The notes beneath the pieces were generated by a model. That model was given only the letters and a program-made list of their open reading frames with translations, did not search any database and was not told the DNA's origin. Shown one piece after another: positions 17,099 through 25,477 of a DNA stretch of 56,921 bases (position 1 is its first letter; every line of letters begins with the position of its first letter). Origin of the DNA: Nocardia mexicana NBRC 108244 (GTDB taxonomy: Bacteria; Actinomycetota; Actinomycetes; Mycobacteriales; Mycobacteriaceae); contig NZ_BDBV01000100.1 of NCBI RefSeq assembly GCF_001613165.1, positions 1 through 56,921 on the forward strand. Reading direction: 5' to 3'. The position numbers and the translations under genes are program-made.

Positions 17099-20000
17099 GT
17101 GACATCTCCACACGACGCATTCGCCGTCCACACCCGCCCGGCACTGGCCAGGCTGCTGGGCGCCCTCAATCTGGACGTCGCCTACACGGGCGCCGCGGGC
17201 GACCACCTGACCCCCGGTCCGGAGCTGGCCGGACGTCACCCGCGGGTACTCGATCTGGTGGGCGGTTTCGGCGCGGGCCTGTTCGGGCACAATCATCCGG
17301 AACTGGTAGCGGTCGCGACACGCATGCTGGCCGAGGGCACGCCGTTCAATGTGCAGGGCAGCGTCCGCACCGGCGCGGCGGAGCTGGCCCGCGAATTGGG
17401 CGCGCTGGCAGCGGAGTCCACGGGGACCGAGTATGTCGTCACCCTGGGCAGCACCGGCGCCGAGGCCGTGGAGGCGGCGGTCAAACACGCCGCCGCACAG
17501 TGGCGCCGCCGCCTGGATCACACCCTCACCGATCTGCAGCGAGCACTGCGCCGCGCCCGCCGCGACGGTATGGCCGGAACGCGAGTTCCCCTGCCGGACG
17601 GCACGACTCGATCCTGTGCGCAGGTCCTGACCGAGTCGATCGCCGGGATTGCCGAGATGCGCACGGCCGAGCCGGTATTCGCCTCGCTGCCCGGCGCCTT
17701 CCACGGCAAGACGGCCGCCGCGGGCATCCTCACCGACAGCGGTGACGTGCCCGCGGCGCTGCAGGTGCGCGGGCCGCGCCGAATCCGGTTGCGCACAGCG
17801 GATCCGGAAGCGCTGCGGTCCGAACTCGACGACGAACTGGTGACGTTGTCCACGATCGAGTTCGCCGCCGACGGCAGCCCGCGAGCCCGGGAGCTCACCG
17901 TCTCCTCGGTGGCGGCGTGTTTCGCCGAGCCCGTACAGGGCGAGGGCGGGGTGCGCGAGGTTCCGGCCGCCACCCTCGGCGCCCTGCGCGAGCTGGCCGA
18001 CCGCCACGGCGCGGCGCTGGTGTTCGACGAGATCCAGTGCGGAATGGGCCGCACCGGAACGTTCTTCGCCTCGGAGGCCGGTGGGGTGCGGGCCGACTAC
18101 TATCTGCTCTCGAAGTCACTGGGCGGCGGACTGGCGAAGATCTCGGCGCTCCTGGTGTCCGCGACGCACTATCTCGACGACTTCGGCCGCTATCACACCG
18201 GCACCTTCGGCGACGACGATCATTCCGCGCGCATCGCGCTGGCGGCGCTGGCGCTGTATCGCGCCGAGCGGCACCGCATCACCGAGACCGGGGAGCGGCT
18301 GCGCGAGCGCCTGCTCGAGGTGGCCGCCCGCCGACCGGGAGTGATCACCGAGGTGCGGGGGCGCGGCCTGCTGCTCGGCGTGGAATTCGCTGTGCCACAA
18401 CCGGAATCGAACCTTCTCCGGGAGTTCTTGCACGCCGACCGGCTCGGCTACGTCATCGCGGGCCGCATGCTGCACACGCACGGCATCCGCGTGCTCCCGA
18501 CACTGTCCGCACCGAACACCCTGCGCCTGCAGCCCTCGATATACCTGAGCGAAGACGACTGCGAGCGCACGGCGTCCGCCGTCGATGAGATCGCGGAGTT
18601 GTTGTCCCGCGGCGACTACGCGACCCTGCTCGAACACGTGACGTTGCCTCGCACCGGAACATGGCGCCCACCCGTCGACGCGGGCAGTGCTGCGCGACCC
18701 CGTCTGGGAGGCACGCGTGTCGGCTCGAACGCATCGCCGCCCGGAGCGGATTCCGGTATGTCGGAAGATGGTTCACACAGGCGGGTGACCGCTCCCGCGT
18801 CGTCGGCATTCGGCGGCCGTCGGCGGGTGGCGTTCCTGGCCAACCTCGATCATCCGGGAACCGTGCGGTCGCTGGCGCCGGAACTGTCCGCCTGGTCCGA
18901 CGAGCAGTGTGCCGCGGCGCTGGACCGGCTGCGCGGGGAGGTCGCACCGTTCGAGGTGGCGCGCCGTGTGCTGACCTCGCCGGGCCACGGCGAGGTCGAG
19001 GTGAGCGTGATCGCGGTGCCGGTGTCGGCGACCCAGGTGGTCGAGGCCCGGCGGGCGGGTCACGGCGCCTGGCTGCGCGGCCTGGTGCTCGACGCGGTCG
19101 AATATGCCGTCGCCGCGGGAGCTTCGGTCGTCGGGCTGGGCGGATACACCTCGATCGTCACCGACGCGGCACGCGATGTGGTGGAGGACCGGGTGCGGGT
19201 CACCTCCGGAAATTCGCTCACCGCCGCGTGTGCCTACGAGACCCTGCGCGCCGAACTCGCCGCGCTGCCCCCGGGCGAACGCCGTGTCGGTGTGGTCGGC
19301 GCCCTCGGCAATATCGGCGCGGTGCTGGCGGAAATGCTTGCGCCGCATGCCGATTGCCTGGTGCTGACCGGACGTCCGGGCTCGGCGGGGCGGCTGCGGC
19401 GCTTTGCGGACCGGCTCTCCGGCCCCGAAATCGTGATCGACGAAAGCCTCGAGGCGCTGCGCTCGTGCCGGGTCGTGGTGACCGCGAGCAATTCCGCCAC
19501 ACCGATTCTCACCCCCGAGGTCCTGGCCGGGGGCCATCCCGTGCTCGTGTACGACCTGGCGGTGCCCGGCGACGTGGACGCCGCGGTGGCGGAGATGCCG
19601 AATGTCGCCGTCGTATCCGGCGGCCGGATTCGGCTTCCGCACCGGCCCGCCCCGCGGTTCGCCGGTATCGATCTGGCGCCCGGCCTGGTCTACGCCTGCA
19701 TGGCCGAAACGATTTTGCTCGGATTCGAATCCGACACCGACAGCATGTCTTTCGGCGCGCTGACGGTGGCGGGAGTGTATGCCGCCGGGGCATTGGCGGC
19801 CCGGCACCGGTTCCAGCCCGTCCGCCTCGCAACCTCAGGAGAGCCCACCGTGATACCCGTCCTGCCCCGCTTTCTCGGCGATCCGGACTTCGATCCGGCC
19901 GTCGCCGGCGCCAAGGCGGCCACACTGCACGAACTGCGCGCCGCCGGATTCCCGGTGCCGCCCGGCTTCGTGGTCGCCCCCGAACTCGACCTCGCCGAGC

Positions 20001-22927
20001 ACGACGACGCCGCCCTCGCCGACTGGATCGACCGGCTCGGCGGCTTCCCTGTGGCGGTCCGCTCCAGCGGGGTTCTGGAGGACCTCGACGACGCCAGCTT
20101 CGCGGGCCAGTACGACACCTATCTCGAGGTCGCCGACATGGCGACGCTGCGGCAGCGCATCGGCGACTGCCGCGATTCGGCGCACAACGACCGGGTGACG
20201 AGCTACCTGCGGCGGGCCGGGCTGGATCCGGCGCGCGCGGCGGTGTCGGTCCTGGTGCAGCGCCAGGTGCACGCGCGCACCGCCGGTGTCGGATTCACCA
20301 TCGACCCGCTCACCGGGATCGAGGACGACGCCGTCGTGGAATGCTGTGCGGGACTGGGGGAACGGCTGGTCTCCGGGCAGGTGAATCCGCTGCGGTTGCG
20401 GCTGCGACTGCGTGACGGCGCGGTCCTGGACCGGACGGAGGGATCGGGGCCCGTCGCGTGCGACGCCGAGGAGGCTGCGGCGCTGGCCCGGCTGCTGCTC
20501 GACGTGCAGGCCGAGCGGGGCCGCCCCCAGGATGTGGAGTGGGCGATCGACGAGGCGGGCGAACTGTGGCTGCTGCAGTCCCGCGCGATCACCGCGATCT
20601 CCTGGCGCGAGGACGTCGAACAGTACACCGACGCCGACTTCCGCGACGGCGGCGTCTCCGCGCGGGTGTGCACGCCGATGATGTACTCGCTGTACCGCAA
20701 CGCCTTTCAGTCGAATATGCAGGACTTCTTCACGACGTTGCGGTTGCAGCCCGAAGGCGAGGTCCCCGAATGGATCTCGTCGTTCTACGGCCGTCCCTAC
20801 TGGAATGTGGATGCCGTCAAGCGCTGCCTGGCAAAGGTTCCCGGGTTCGACGAGCGTGACTTCGATCGCGATCTGGGCGTCACCAAGGAGTACGGCGCTG
20901 CGGGTCCGGATACGACACCGAGCACGCCGGGCACCCTCGCCCGGGCGCTGCCCACGGCCGTGGCGTTTCCGAGAAGCGTGAAGCGCCAATCGGCCACCGT
21001 GGCGACGTTCGCCACGGAGTGGCCGGGGCGCTACCGGCGCTGGCAGGATCGCGTCGCGGCACTGCGGGACATCCCGGACACCGAGTTCTTCCCGCAACTG
21101 GCCGAATGCCTTTCGGAGTTCCACGCCGACACCGAGCGCACCTACTTCGCGACGATTTACCACAACACGCTGGTACAGGGCGATTTCAAGACGCTGCTCG
21201 GCAAGATCGACGCCGCCACCGGCGCCACCACCTCCGTCATCGACCTGATGTCCGGACTCACCGAGGTGAGCCACATGGCGCTGCAGCGCGGCATCGTCCA
21301 GTTGTACCGGGTGGCGGACACGGCGGGCCTGGACACTCCCGAGTGGGATCGCACCCTCGCGAAGTTCCTTGCGGCCCAGGGCTTTCACGCCGATGTCGAG
21401 CTGGAGCTGACCTGCCCGCGCTGGTCCGAGGATCCGGAGCGGGTGCGGTCGATGATCGCCTCGATGCTGGCCGCCGGAACGCCGCCGGCCGACCCGGAGG
21501 CGGGCGCCGCCGAACAGAGCCGTCGTTACGAGGCCGCGGTGGCGGCGCTGCGCGAGCGGGTGCGGGGGAGCGCGTCGACCCGGATCCGGTTCGGCAAGGC
21601 GCTCGACAAGCAGCTCACGCTCGTGCGGCGGTATCTGGTCGACCGGGAGCGCATGCGGGAGTTCTCGGCCCAGTGCTACGCCGTGGTGCGGGCCTACCTG
21701 GTCGAGGCGGGTAGGCGGCTGGCGGCCGACGGGCGGCTCGCGGACGCCGACGAGGTCTTCATGCTGCAGATGCCGGAACTGGTGGAGGTGGCGCGCGGGC
21801 GTTCCGAGCTCGCCGGTCTCGCTGCCGATCTCGCCTACCGGCGCGCGATGTACCGCGGCTATCGCGCACTCACGCCGCCGCACGAACTGGGATCCGGCGT
21901 CACCACCACCGCGGCGCCCGGTGACGGCGGCGAGATCACCGGCGTCGGCTGCAGTTCCGGCGTCGTCGAGGGCACCGCCCGAGTCGTGTTGTCACTACGG
22001 GGAATCGATGAGTTGCGACAGGGTGACATCCTGGTCACTCCGGTCACCGATCCGGGCTGGACGCCGGTGCTGGGTTTGGTGTCGGGCGTTGTCACGGAGG
22101 TGGGCGGAATCCTGTCGCATGCGGCGGTGATCGGCCGTGAGTACGGCATTCCGGCCGTGCTGAACGTGCCGGACGCGACCTCCCGGATCCGTTCGGGCCA
22201 GCGTATCCGCGTCGACGGCGGGCGCGGCACCGTCGAGATCCTCGATCCGGGAGCGGATCCGGCGGGGTCGACCCGACCCGACATCCCCGCACCGCAACCG
22301 TTGAGTGCGGGCAAGCGCATGATCTGCGTCGTGGGCCTGGACGGCGCCGGTAAGTCCACGCAGATCGCCCGGCTGCGGTCCGCGTTCGAGGAGCAGGGGG
22401 CGACCGTCGCCGAGGTGGCGATCTGGGATGCCCTGGAGGCCTCGGAAGTCGCTGCGGTGCAGCGGTTCCGGGATCGCGGCGATGTGTACCGGTACCTGCG
22501 CGTGCTGTCGCCGTGGGCGCGCACCCACTTCCTGTTCCACGCCCTGCATCTGGCGCTGGATCTGGCCGTCGCCAAGGGCGGCGACATCCTGCTGATGGAC
22601 GCCTACTGGTACAAGTACTTCGCCACCGAGGTCGCCCACGGCGGCGATCCCGCGGTGCTGCGCGCCCTGGCCGCGGGTTTCCCGGAGCCTGATCACACCT
22701 TCTACCTGCGGATCTCGCCGGAGGAGGCGCTGGCGCGCAAGGACGATCGCAGCGACTACGAGAGCGGCTACGGCGACGACGTCGACTTCGTCTCCTTCCA
22801 GGAACGCAGCCACGAGATCCTGGCGACGCTCGCCGACGAGCTGCCGTGGCTGCCTGTGGACGGCACGCTGCCGCCGGACGAGATCACCGCCCGGCTGCTG
22901 GACGAACTGCGGGAGCGTGAACAGTGA
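17099..22927 (+). CDS. Four-part fusion: class III aminotransferase, acyl-ACP reductase, dikinase-like, TMK-like kinase
   Basis: 1942 residues from the GTG at 17099. Part 1 (1-510): class III PLP aminotransferase; Lys339 in LLSKSLGGG is the Schiff-base lysine and VFDEIQCGMGRTG precedes it. Part 2 (about 575-912): matches cyanobacterial long-chain acyl-ACP reductase, with LGGYTSI, TSGNSLTA, the Rossmann GALGNIG and YACMAETILLGFE, whose Cys867 aligns with the reported catalytic cysteine. Part 3 (about 918-1720): dikinase/rifampin-phosphotransferase-like, with AVRSSGVLEDLDDASFAGQY and phospho-His1674 in GGILSHAAVIGRE. Part 4 (1741-1942): P-loop GLDGAGKST of thymidylate-kinase type. Parts 1 and 2 would turn an acyl-ACP into a fatty amine via the aldehyde. 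Linkers are Pro/Ser/Gly-rich. No stop interrupts the frame. The next FAAL gene overlaps by GTGA. The 212-bp gap before it shows nothing but an AAAGGTCCTTT palindrome at 17083. Confidence 0.85.
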   Translation: MTSPHDAFAVHTRPALARLLGALNLDVAYTGAAGDHLTPGPELAGRHPRVLDLVGGFGAGLFGHNHPELVAVATRMLAEGTPFNVQGSVRTGAAELARELGALAAESTGTEYVVTLGSTGAEAVEAAVKHAAAQWRRRLDHTLTDLQRALRRARRDGMAGTRVPLPDGTTRSCAQVLTESIAGIAEMRTAEPVFASLPGAFHGKTAAAGILTDSGDVPAALQVRGPRRIRLRTADPEALRSELDDELVTLSTIEFAADGSPRARELTVSSVAACFAEPVQGEGGVREVPAATLGALRELADRHGAALVFDEIQCGMGRTGTFFASEAGGVRADYYLLSKSLGGGLAKISALLVSATHYLDDFGRYHTGTFGDDDHSARIALAALALYRAERHRITETGERLRERLLEVAARRPGVITEVRGRGLLLGVEFAVPQPESNLLREFLHADRLGYVIAGRMLHTHGIRVLPTLSAPNTLRLQPSIYLSEDDCERTASAVDEIAELLSRGDYATLLEHVTLPRTGTWRPPVDAGSAARPRLGGTRVGSNASPPGADSGMSEDGSHRRVTAPASSAFGGRRRVAFLANLDHPGTVRSLAPELSAWSDEQCAAALDRLRGEVAPFEVARRVLTSPGHGEVEVSVIAVPVSATQVVEARRAGHGAWLRGLVLDAVEYAVAAGASVVGLGGYTSIVTDAARDVVEDRVRVTSGNSLTAACAYETLRAELAALPPGERRVGVVGALGNIGAVLAEMLAPHADCLVLTGRPGSAGRLRRFADRLSGPEIVIDESLEALRSCRVVVTASNSATPILTPEVLAGGHPVLVYDLAVPGDVDAAVAEMPNVAVVSGGRIRLPHRPAPRFAGIDLAPGLVYACMAETILLGFESDTDSMSFGALTVAGVYAAGALAARHRFQPVRLATSGEPTVIPVLPRFLGDPDFDPAVAGAKAATLHELRAAGFPVPPGFVVAPELDLAEHDDAALADWIDRLGGFPVAVRSSGVLEDLDDASFAGQYDTYLEVADMATLRQRIGDCRDSAHNDRVTSYLRRAGLDPARAAVSVLVQRQVHARTAGVGFTIDPLTGIEDDAVVECCAGLGERLVSGQVNPLRLRLRLRDGAVLDRTEGSGPVACDAEEAAALARLLLDVQAERGRPQDVEWAIDEAGELWLLQSRAITAISWREDVEQYTDADFRDGGVSARVCTPMMYSLYRNAFQSNMQDFFTTLRLQPEGEVPEWISSFYGRPYWNVDAVKRCLAKVPGFDERDFDRDLGVTKEYGAAGPDTTPSTPGTLARALPTAVAFPRSVKRQSATVATFATEWPGRYRRWQDRVAALRDIPDTEFFPQLAECLSEFHADTERTYFATIYHNTLVQGDFKTLLGKIDAATGATTSVIDLMSGLTEVSHMALQRGIVQLYRVADTAGLDTPEWDRTLAKFLAAQGFHADVELELTCPRWSEDPERVRSMIASMLAAGTPPADPEAGAAEQSRRYEAAVAALRERVRGSASTRIRFGKALDKQLTLVRRYLVDRERMREFSAQCYAVVRAYLVEAGRRLAADGRLADADEVFMLQMPELVEVARGRSELAGLAADLAYRRAMYRGYRALTPPHELGSGVTTTAAPGDGGEITGVGCSSGVVEGTARVVLSLRGIDELRQGDILVTPVTDPGWTPVLGLVSGVVTEVGGILSHAAVIGREYGIPAVLNVPDATSRIRSGQRIRVDGGRGTVEILDPGADPAGSTRPDIPAPQPLSAGKRMICVVGLDGAGKSTQIARLRSAFEEQGATVAEVAIWDALEASEVAAVQRFRDRGDVYRYLRVLSPWARTHFLFHALHLALDLAVAKGGDILLMDAYWYKYFATEVAHGGDPAVLRALAAGFPEPDHTFYLRISPEEALARKDDRSDYESGYGDDVDFVSFQERSHEILATLADELPWLPVDGTLPPDEITARLLDELREREQ
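19838..19852 (+). promoter_or_regulatory. Possible internal ribosome-binding site and GTG inside the fusion gene
   Basis: TCAGGAG is followed 8 nt later by an in-frame GTG at 19850, exactly at the border between the acyl-ACP reductase and the dikinase-like parts. It may allow a separate shorter product or be a relic of two once separate genes. Confidence 0.35.
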
Positions 22928-24609
22928 GCATCGAACCCCGTTTTCCGAGTGTCCTCGCGGCGCTGCTGGCGCATGCCGACGGCCGCCCGGACGACACCGC
23001 GATCACGCTCGCCGGAGGCCGGTCGGAACCGGTGGCGCTGTCGTATGAGGCGCTGGTGCACAACGCGTCTCGTGCGGCGGCCGCGCTGGCCGAATCGGGT
23101 GCGAGCGCGGGCGATCGGGTGCTGATCGCGTTGCCGACCGGGCCGGAGTTCGTCACGGCGTTCCTCGGCGCACAGCTGCTCGGCGCGATCCCGGTCGCGA
23201 CCGCCACACCCGGCGGGCTCGGCGGAAAGGCCGGTTTCACCGAGAAATTCGGCGCACTGCTCGCCTATCTGCGGCCCGCGGCGATCGTGAGCACCGCCGA
23301 CGTCGTCGCGGGGCTCGCCGAATCCGCCACGGGCGCAGCGCTGCTGGAGGGCGCCGCGCTCCACGCGCGCGCCACGGCGGCGACGGCCCCGGAGATGCCT
23401 GTGCGGCACCCCGATCCGGAGTCCATCGCGTTCATCCAGTGCACCTCGGGTTCCACCGGAACGCCGAAGGGCGTGATGATCTCGCATGCCAACCTGGCCG
23501 CCAACTGCGAGCAGATCGTTCGCTTCACCGCATGGGGCGCGGCGGACACCTTCGTCAGCTGGTTGCCGCTGTATCACGACTTCGGCCTGGTCTGCGGCAC
23601 CGGCGTGCCGATCTACGCCGGAACACCGACCGTCCTGATGCCGCCGGACCGCTTCCTGCGCGCGCCCGCCGAATGGCTGCGCCTGCTCACCACCCACCGC
23701 GGAACCATGACCTCCGCACCGAATTTCGCGCTCGGCTACTGCGCGGCACGCATCCGCGACACCGACCTGGAGGGTGTCGACCTGTCGTCGCTGCGCATGC
23801 TGTTCTGCGGCGGCGAGCCCGTACGCCCGGAGACGGTGCGGCGCTTCACCGACCGTTTCGCCGAGTGGGGCCTGCCCGCGCGGAGCGTCATGAACAGCTA
23901 CGGCATGGCCGAGGCCACCCTGGCCGTCGCCGCGGAGCGCCCCGGCGCCGGACTGCGCCACGACACGGTGGCGCGCGACGCGCTCTCGGCGCGGGGTGAG
24001 GCATCGGACGTCGCCGAGTCCGATGCCGACGGCATGCCGGTCACCCACTGTGGAATTCCCATGCCCGGCACCGGGATTCGGATCGTCGGCGACGACGATC
24101 GGCCGGTCGCCGACGGGACGGTCGGTCACGTCCACTTCCGCGGGCCCGGCCGCACCGCCGGATACTTCGACCTCCCGGAGGAGACGGCCGCGGCGGTGAC
24201 CGGCGACGGCTGGTGGCGCACCGGCGATATGGGCTACCTCCGCGACGGCCGCCTGCGGATCACCGGCCGCAGCAAGGACATGATCATCATCCGCGGCGCC
24301 AACTACTTCCCGACCGACTTCGAGTCGATTGTCGAAGCGGTGCCCGGCGTGCGTCCCGGCGGCGTGGTGGCCGTGGGACACCGTGCGGCCCACGAAGATT
24401 CGGAATCGCTGCACCTGGTGGTGGAGACCGATGCCGACGGCGGCGAGCACGAGCGGCTCGGGTACGCGATCCGATCCACCATCAGCCACCGGACCGGGGT
24501 GTTCGCGGCCGGGGTCCGGCTGGTGCCGCGCCACAGCATTCCGAAGACCACCAGCGGCAAGGTGCAGCGATCGCGCACCCGACAGCTGTTTTTAGGGGCC
24601 GAATCATGA
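22924..24609 (+). CDS. Fatty acyl-AMP ligase
   Basis: 561-residue stand-alone FAAL. The P-loop is FIQCTSGSTGTPKGVMISHANL (near 170-190), followed by SWLPLYHDFGLVCG and SYGMAEATLAVA. RTGDMGYLRDGRLRITGRSKDMIIIRG and the C-terminal SIPKTTSGKVQRSR supply the A8 and A10 motifs. It activates a fatty acid as acyl-adenylate and passes it to an ACP. The GTG start overlaps the upstream stop as GTGA. It is the second FAAL of the cluster; unlike the first it carries no extra domains. The two may activate different acids or serve the two ACPs separately. Confidence 0.9.
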   Translation: MSIEPRFPSVLAALLAHADGRPDDTAITLAGGRSEPVALSYEALVHNASRAAAALAESGASAGDRVLIALPTGPEFVTAFLGAQLLGAIPVATATPGGLGGKAGFTEKFGALLAYLRPAAIVSTADVVAGLAESATGAALLEGAALHARATAATAPEMPVRHPDPESIAFIQCTSGSTGTPKGVMISHANLAANCEQIVRFTAWGAADTFVSWLPLYHDFGLVCGTGVPIYAGTPTVLMPPDRFLRAPAEWLRLLTTHRGTMTSAPNFALGYCAARIRDTDLEGVDLSSLRMLFCGGEPVRPETVRRFTDRFAEWGLPARSVMNSYGMAEATLAVAAERPGAGLRHDTVARDALSARGEASDVAESDADGMPVTHCGIPMPGTGIRIVGDDDRPVADGTVGHVHFRGPGRTAGYFDLPEETAAAVTGDGWWRTGDMGYLRDGRLRITGRSKDMIIIRGANYFPTDFESIVEAVPGVRPGGVVAVGHRAAHEDSESLHLVVETDADGGEHERLGYAIRSTISHRTGVFAAGVRLVPRHSIPKTTSGKVQRSRTRQLFLGAES

Positions 24610-25457
24610 CCGTCACTCGCGTCCATCACCTCGACTGCGGCAATATGCACCCGCTGGGCGGCTGGCTGATGGACGGCCGGTTCGGCCTGCGGCTGCACGC
24701 CCACCTGGTCTGCCACTGCCTGCTGATCGAGACCGATGAGACGCTGATACTGGTCGACACCGGATTCGGCACCCGGGCGCACGACCGCGGAAACGAATGG
24801 GTGGGAAAGGGATTCATCGCCGCCGGGAATCCCGATCTGTCGCTGGCACGCACCGCCGCGCACCAGGTGCGGGAACTCGGCTACGACCCCGCCGACGTCC
24901 GCCATGTCATCGTCACCCACCTCGACGCCGACCACGCCGGAGGGCTCGCCGACTTCCCCGAGGCCACCGTGCACGTGTACGCGACCGAGCTGGCCGCGAT
25001 GCGCCGTCCCGAGACGGCGGCGGAAATGCTGCGGTACCGGCGCGTTCAGATTCGGCACGGCCCGCGCTGGCGGGCCTATGCCGAAACGGGCACGGAGTTC
25101 TACGGTTTCGGCGCGGTCCGCGATCTGGACGGGCTGCCGCCGGAGATCCTGCTGATTCCGCTGCCGGGGCACAGTCGCGGACATGCCGGTGTGGCAATAG
25201 ATCTCGGTGGGCACTGGCTGCTGCACGCCGGTGATGCCTACGACGCCGGTGGGGAGGTGCACCCGGGGCGGCCGGGCGCCGGACCGGCGATGGCGTTTTT
25301 CCACGAGTACTTCACCGTGCACGACCGCGGTGCCCGCGCCGCCAACCGCCTGCGCCTGCGCGAACTGGCCCGCGACCACGGTGCGGAGGTCACCGTCTTC
25401 TCCGCCCACTGCGCCGTCGATTTCGCCCGTGCGGCCGCCCTGGCCGCCGCACGGTGA
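24606..25457 (+). CDS. Metallo-beta-lactamase-fold hydrolase
   Basis: 283-residue MBL-fold hydrolase. The metal motif reads THLDADHAGG, that is HxDxDH rather than the common HxHxDH. Further ligands are the His in PGHSRGHAGV, the Asp in LLHAGDAYD and a late His in FSAHCAVDF. The overall layout recalls N-acyl homoserine lactonase-like enzymes, so lactone or thioester hydrolysis is possible. The ATG overlaps the FAAL stop as ATGA. In the operon it may act as a thioesterase or editing hydrolase for ACP-bound intermediates; no substrate can be read from the sequence. Confidence 0.82.
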   Translation: MTVTRVHHLDCGNMHPLGGWLMDGRFGLRLHAHLVCHCLLIETDETLILVDTGFGTRAHDRGNEWVGKGFIAAGNPDLSLARTAAHQVRELGYDPADVRHVIVTHLDADHAGGLADFPEATVHVYATELAAMRRPETAAEMLRYRRVQIRHGPRWRAYAETGTEFYGFGAVRDLDGLPPEILLIPLPGHSRGHAGVAIDLGGHWLLHAGDAYDAGGEVHPGRPGAGPAMAFFHEYFTVHDRGARAANRLRLRELARDHGAEVTVFSAHCAVDFARAAALAAAR

Positions 25458-25477
25458 CGCCGAAAGGAATTACAACG

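Noticed and set aside
18661..18740. GGGAGG plus GTG near 18719, suggesting a separate acyl-ACP reductase gene
   Set aside because: This GTG is out of frame with the reductase part; the in-frame reading continues unbroken from the aminotransferase.
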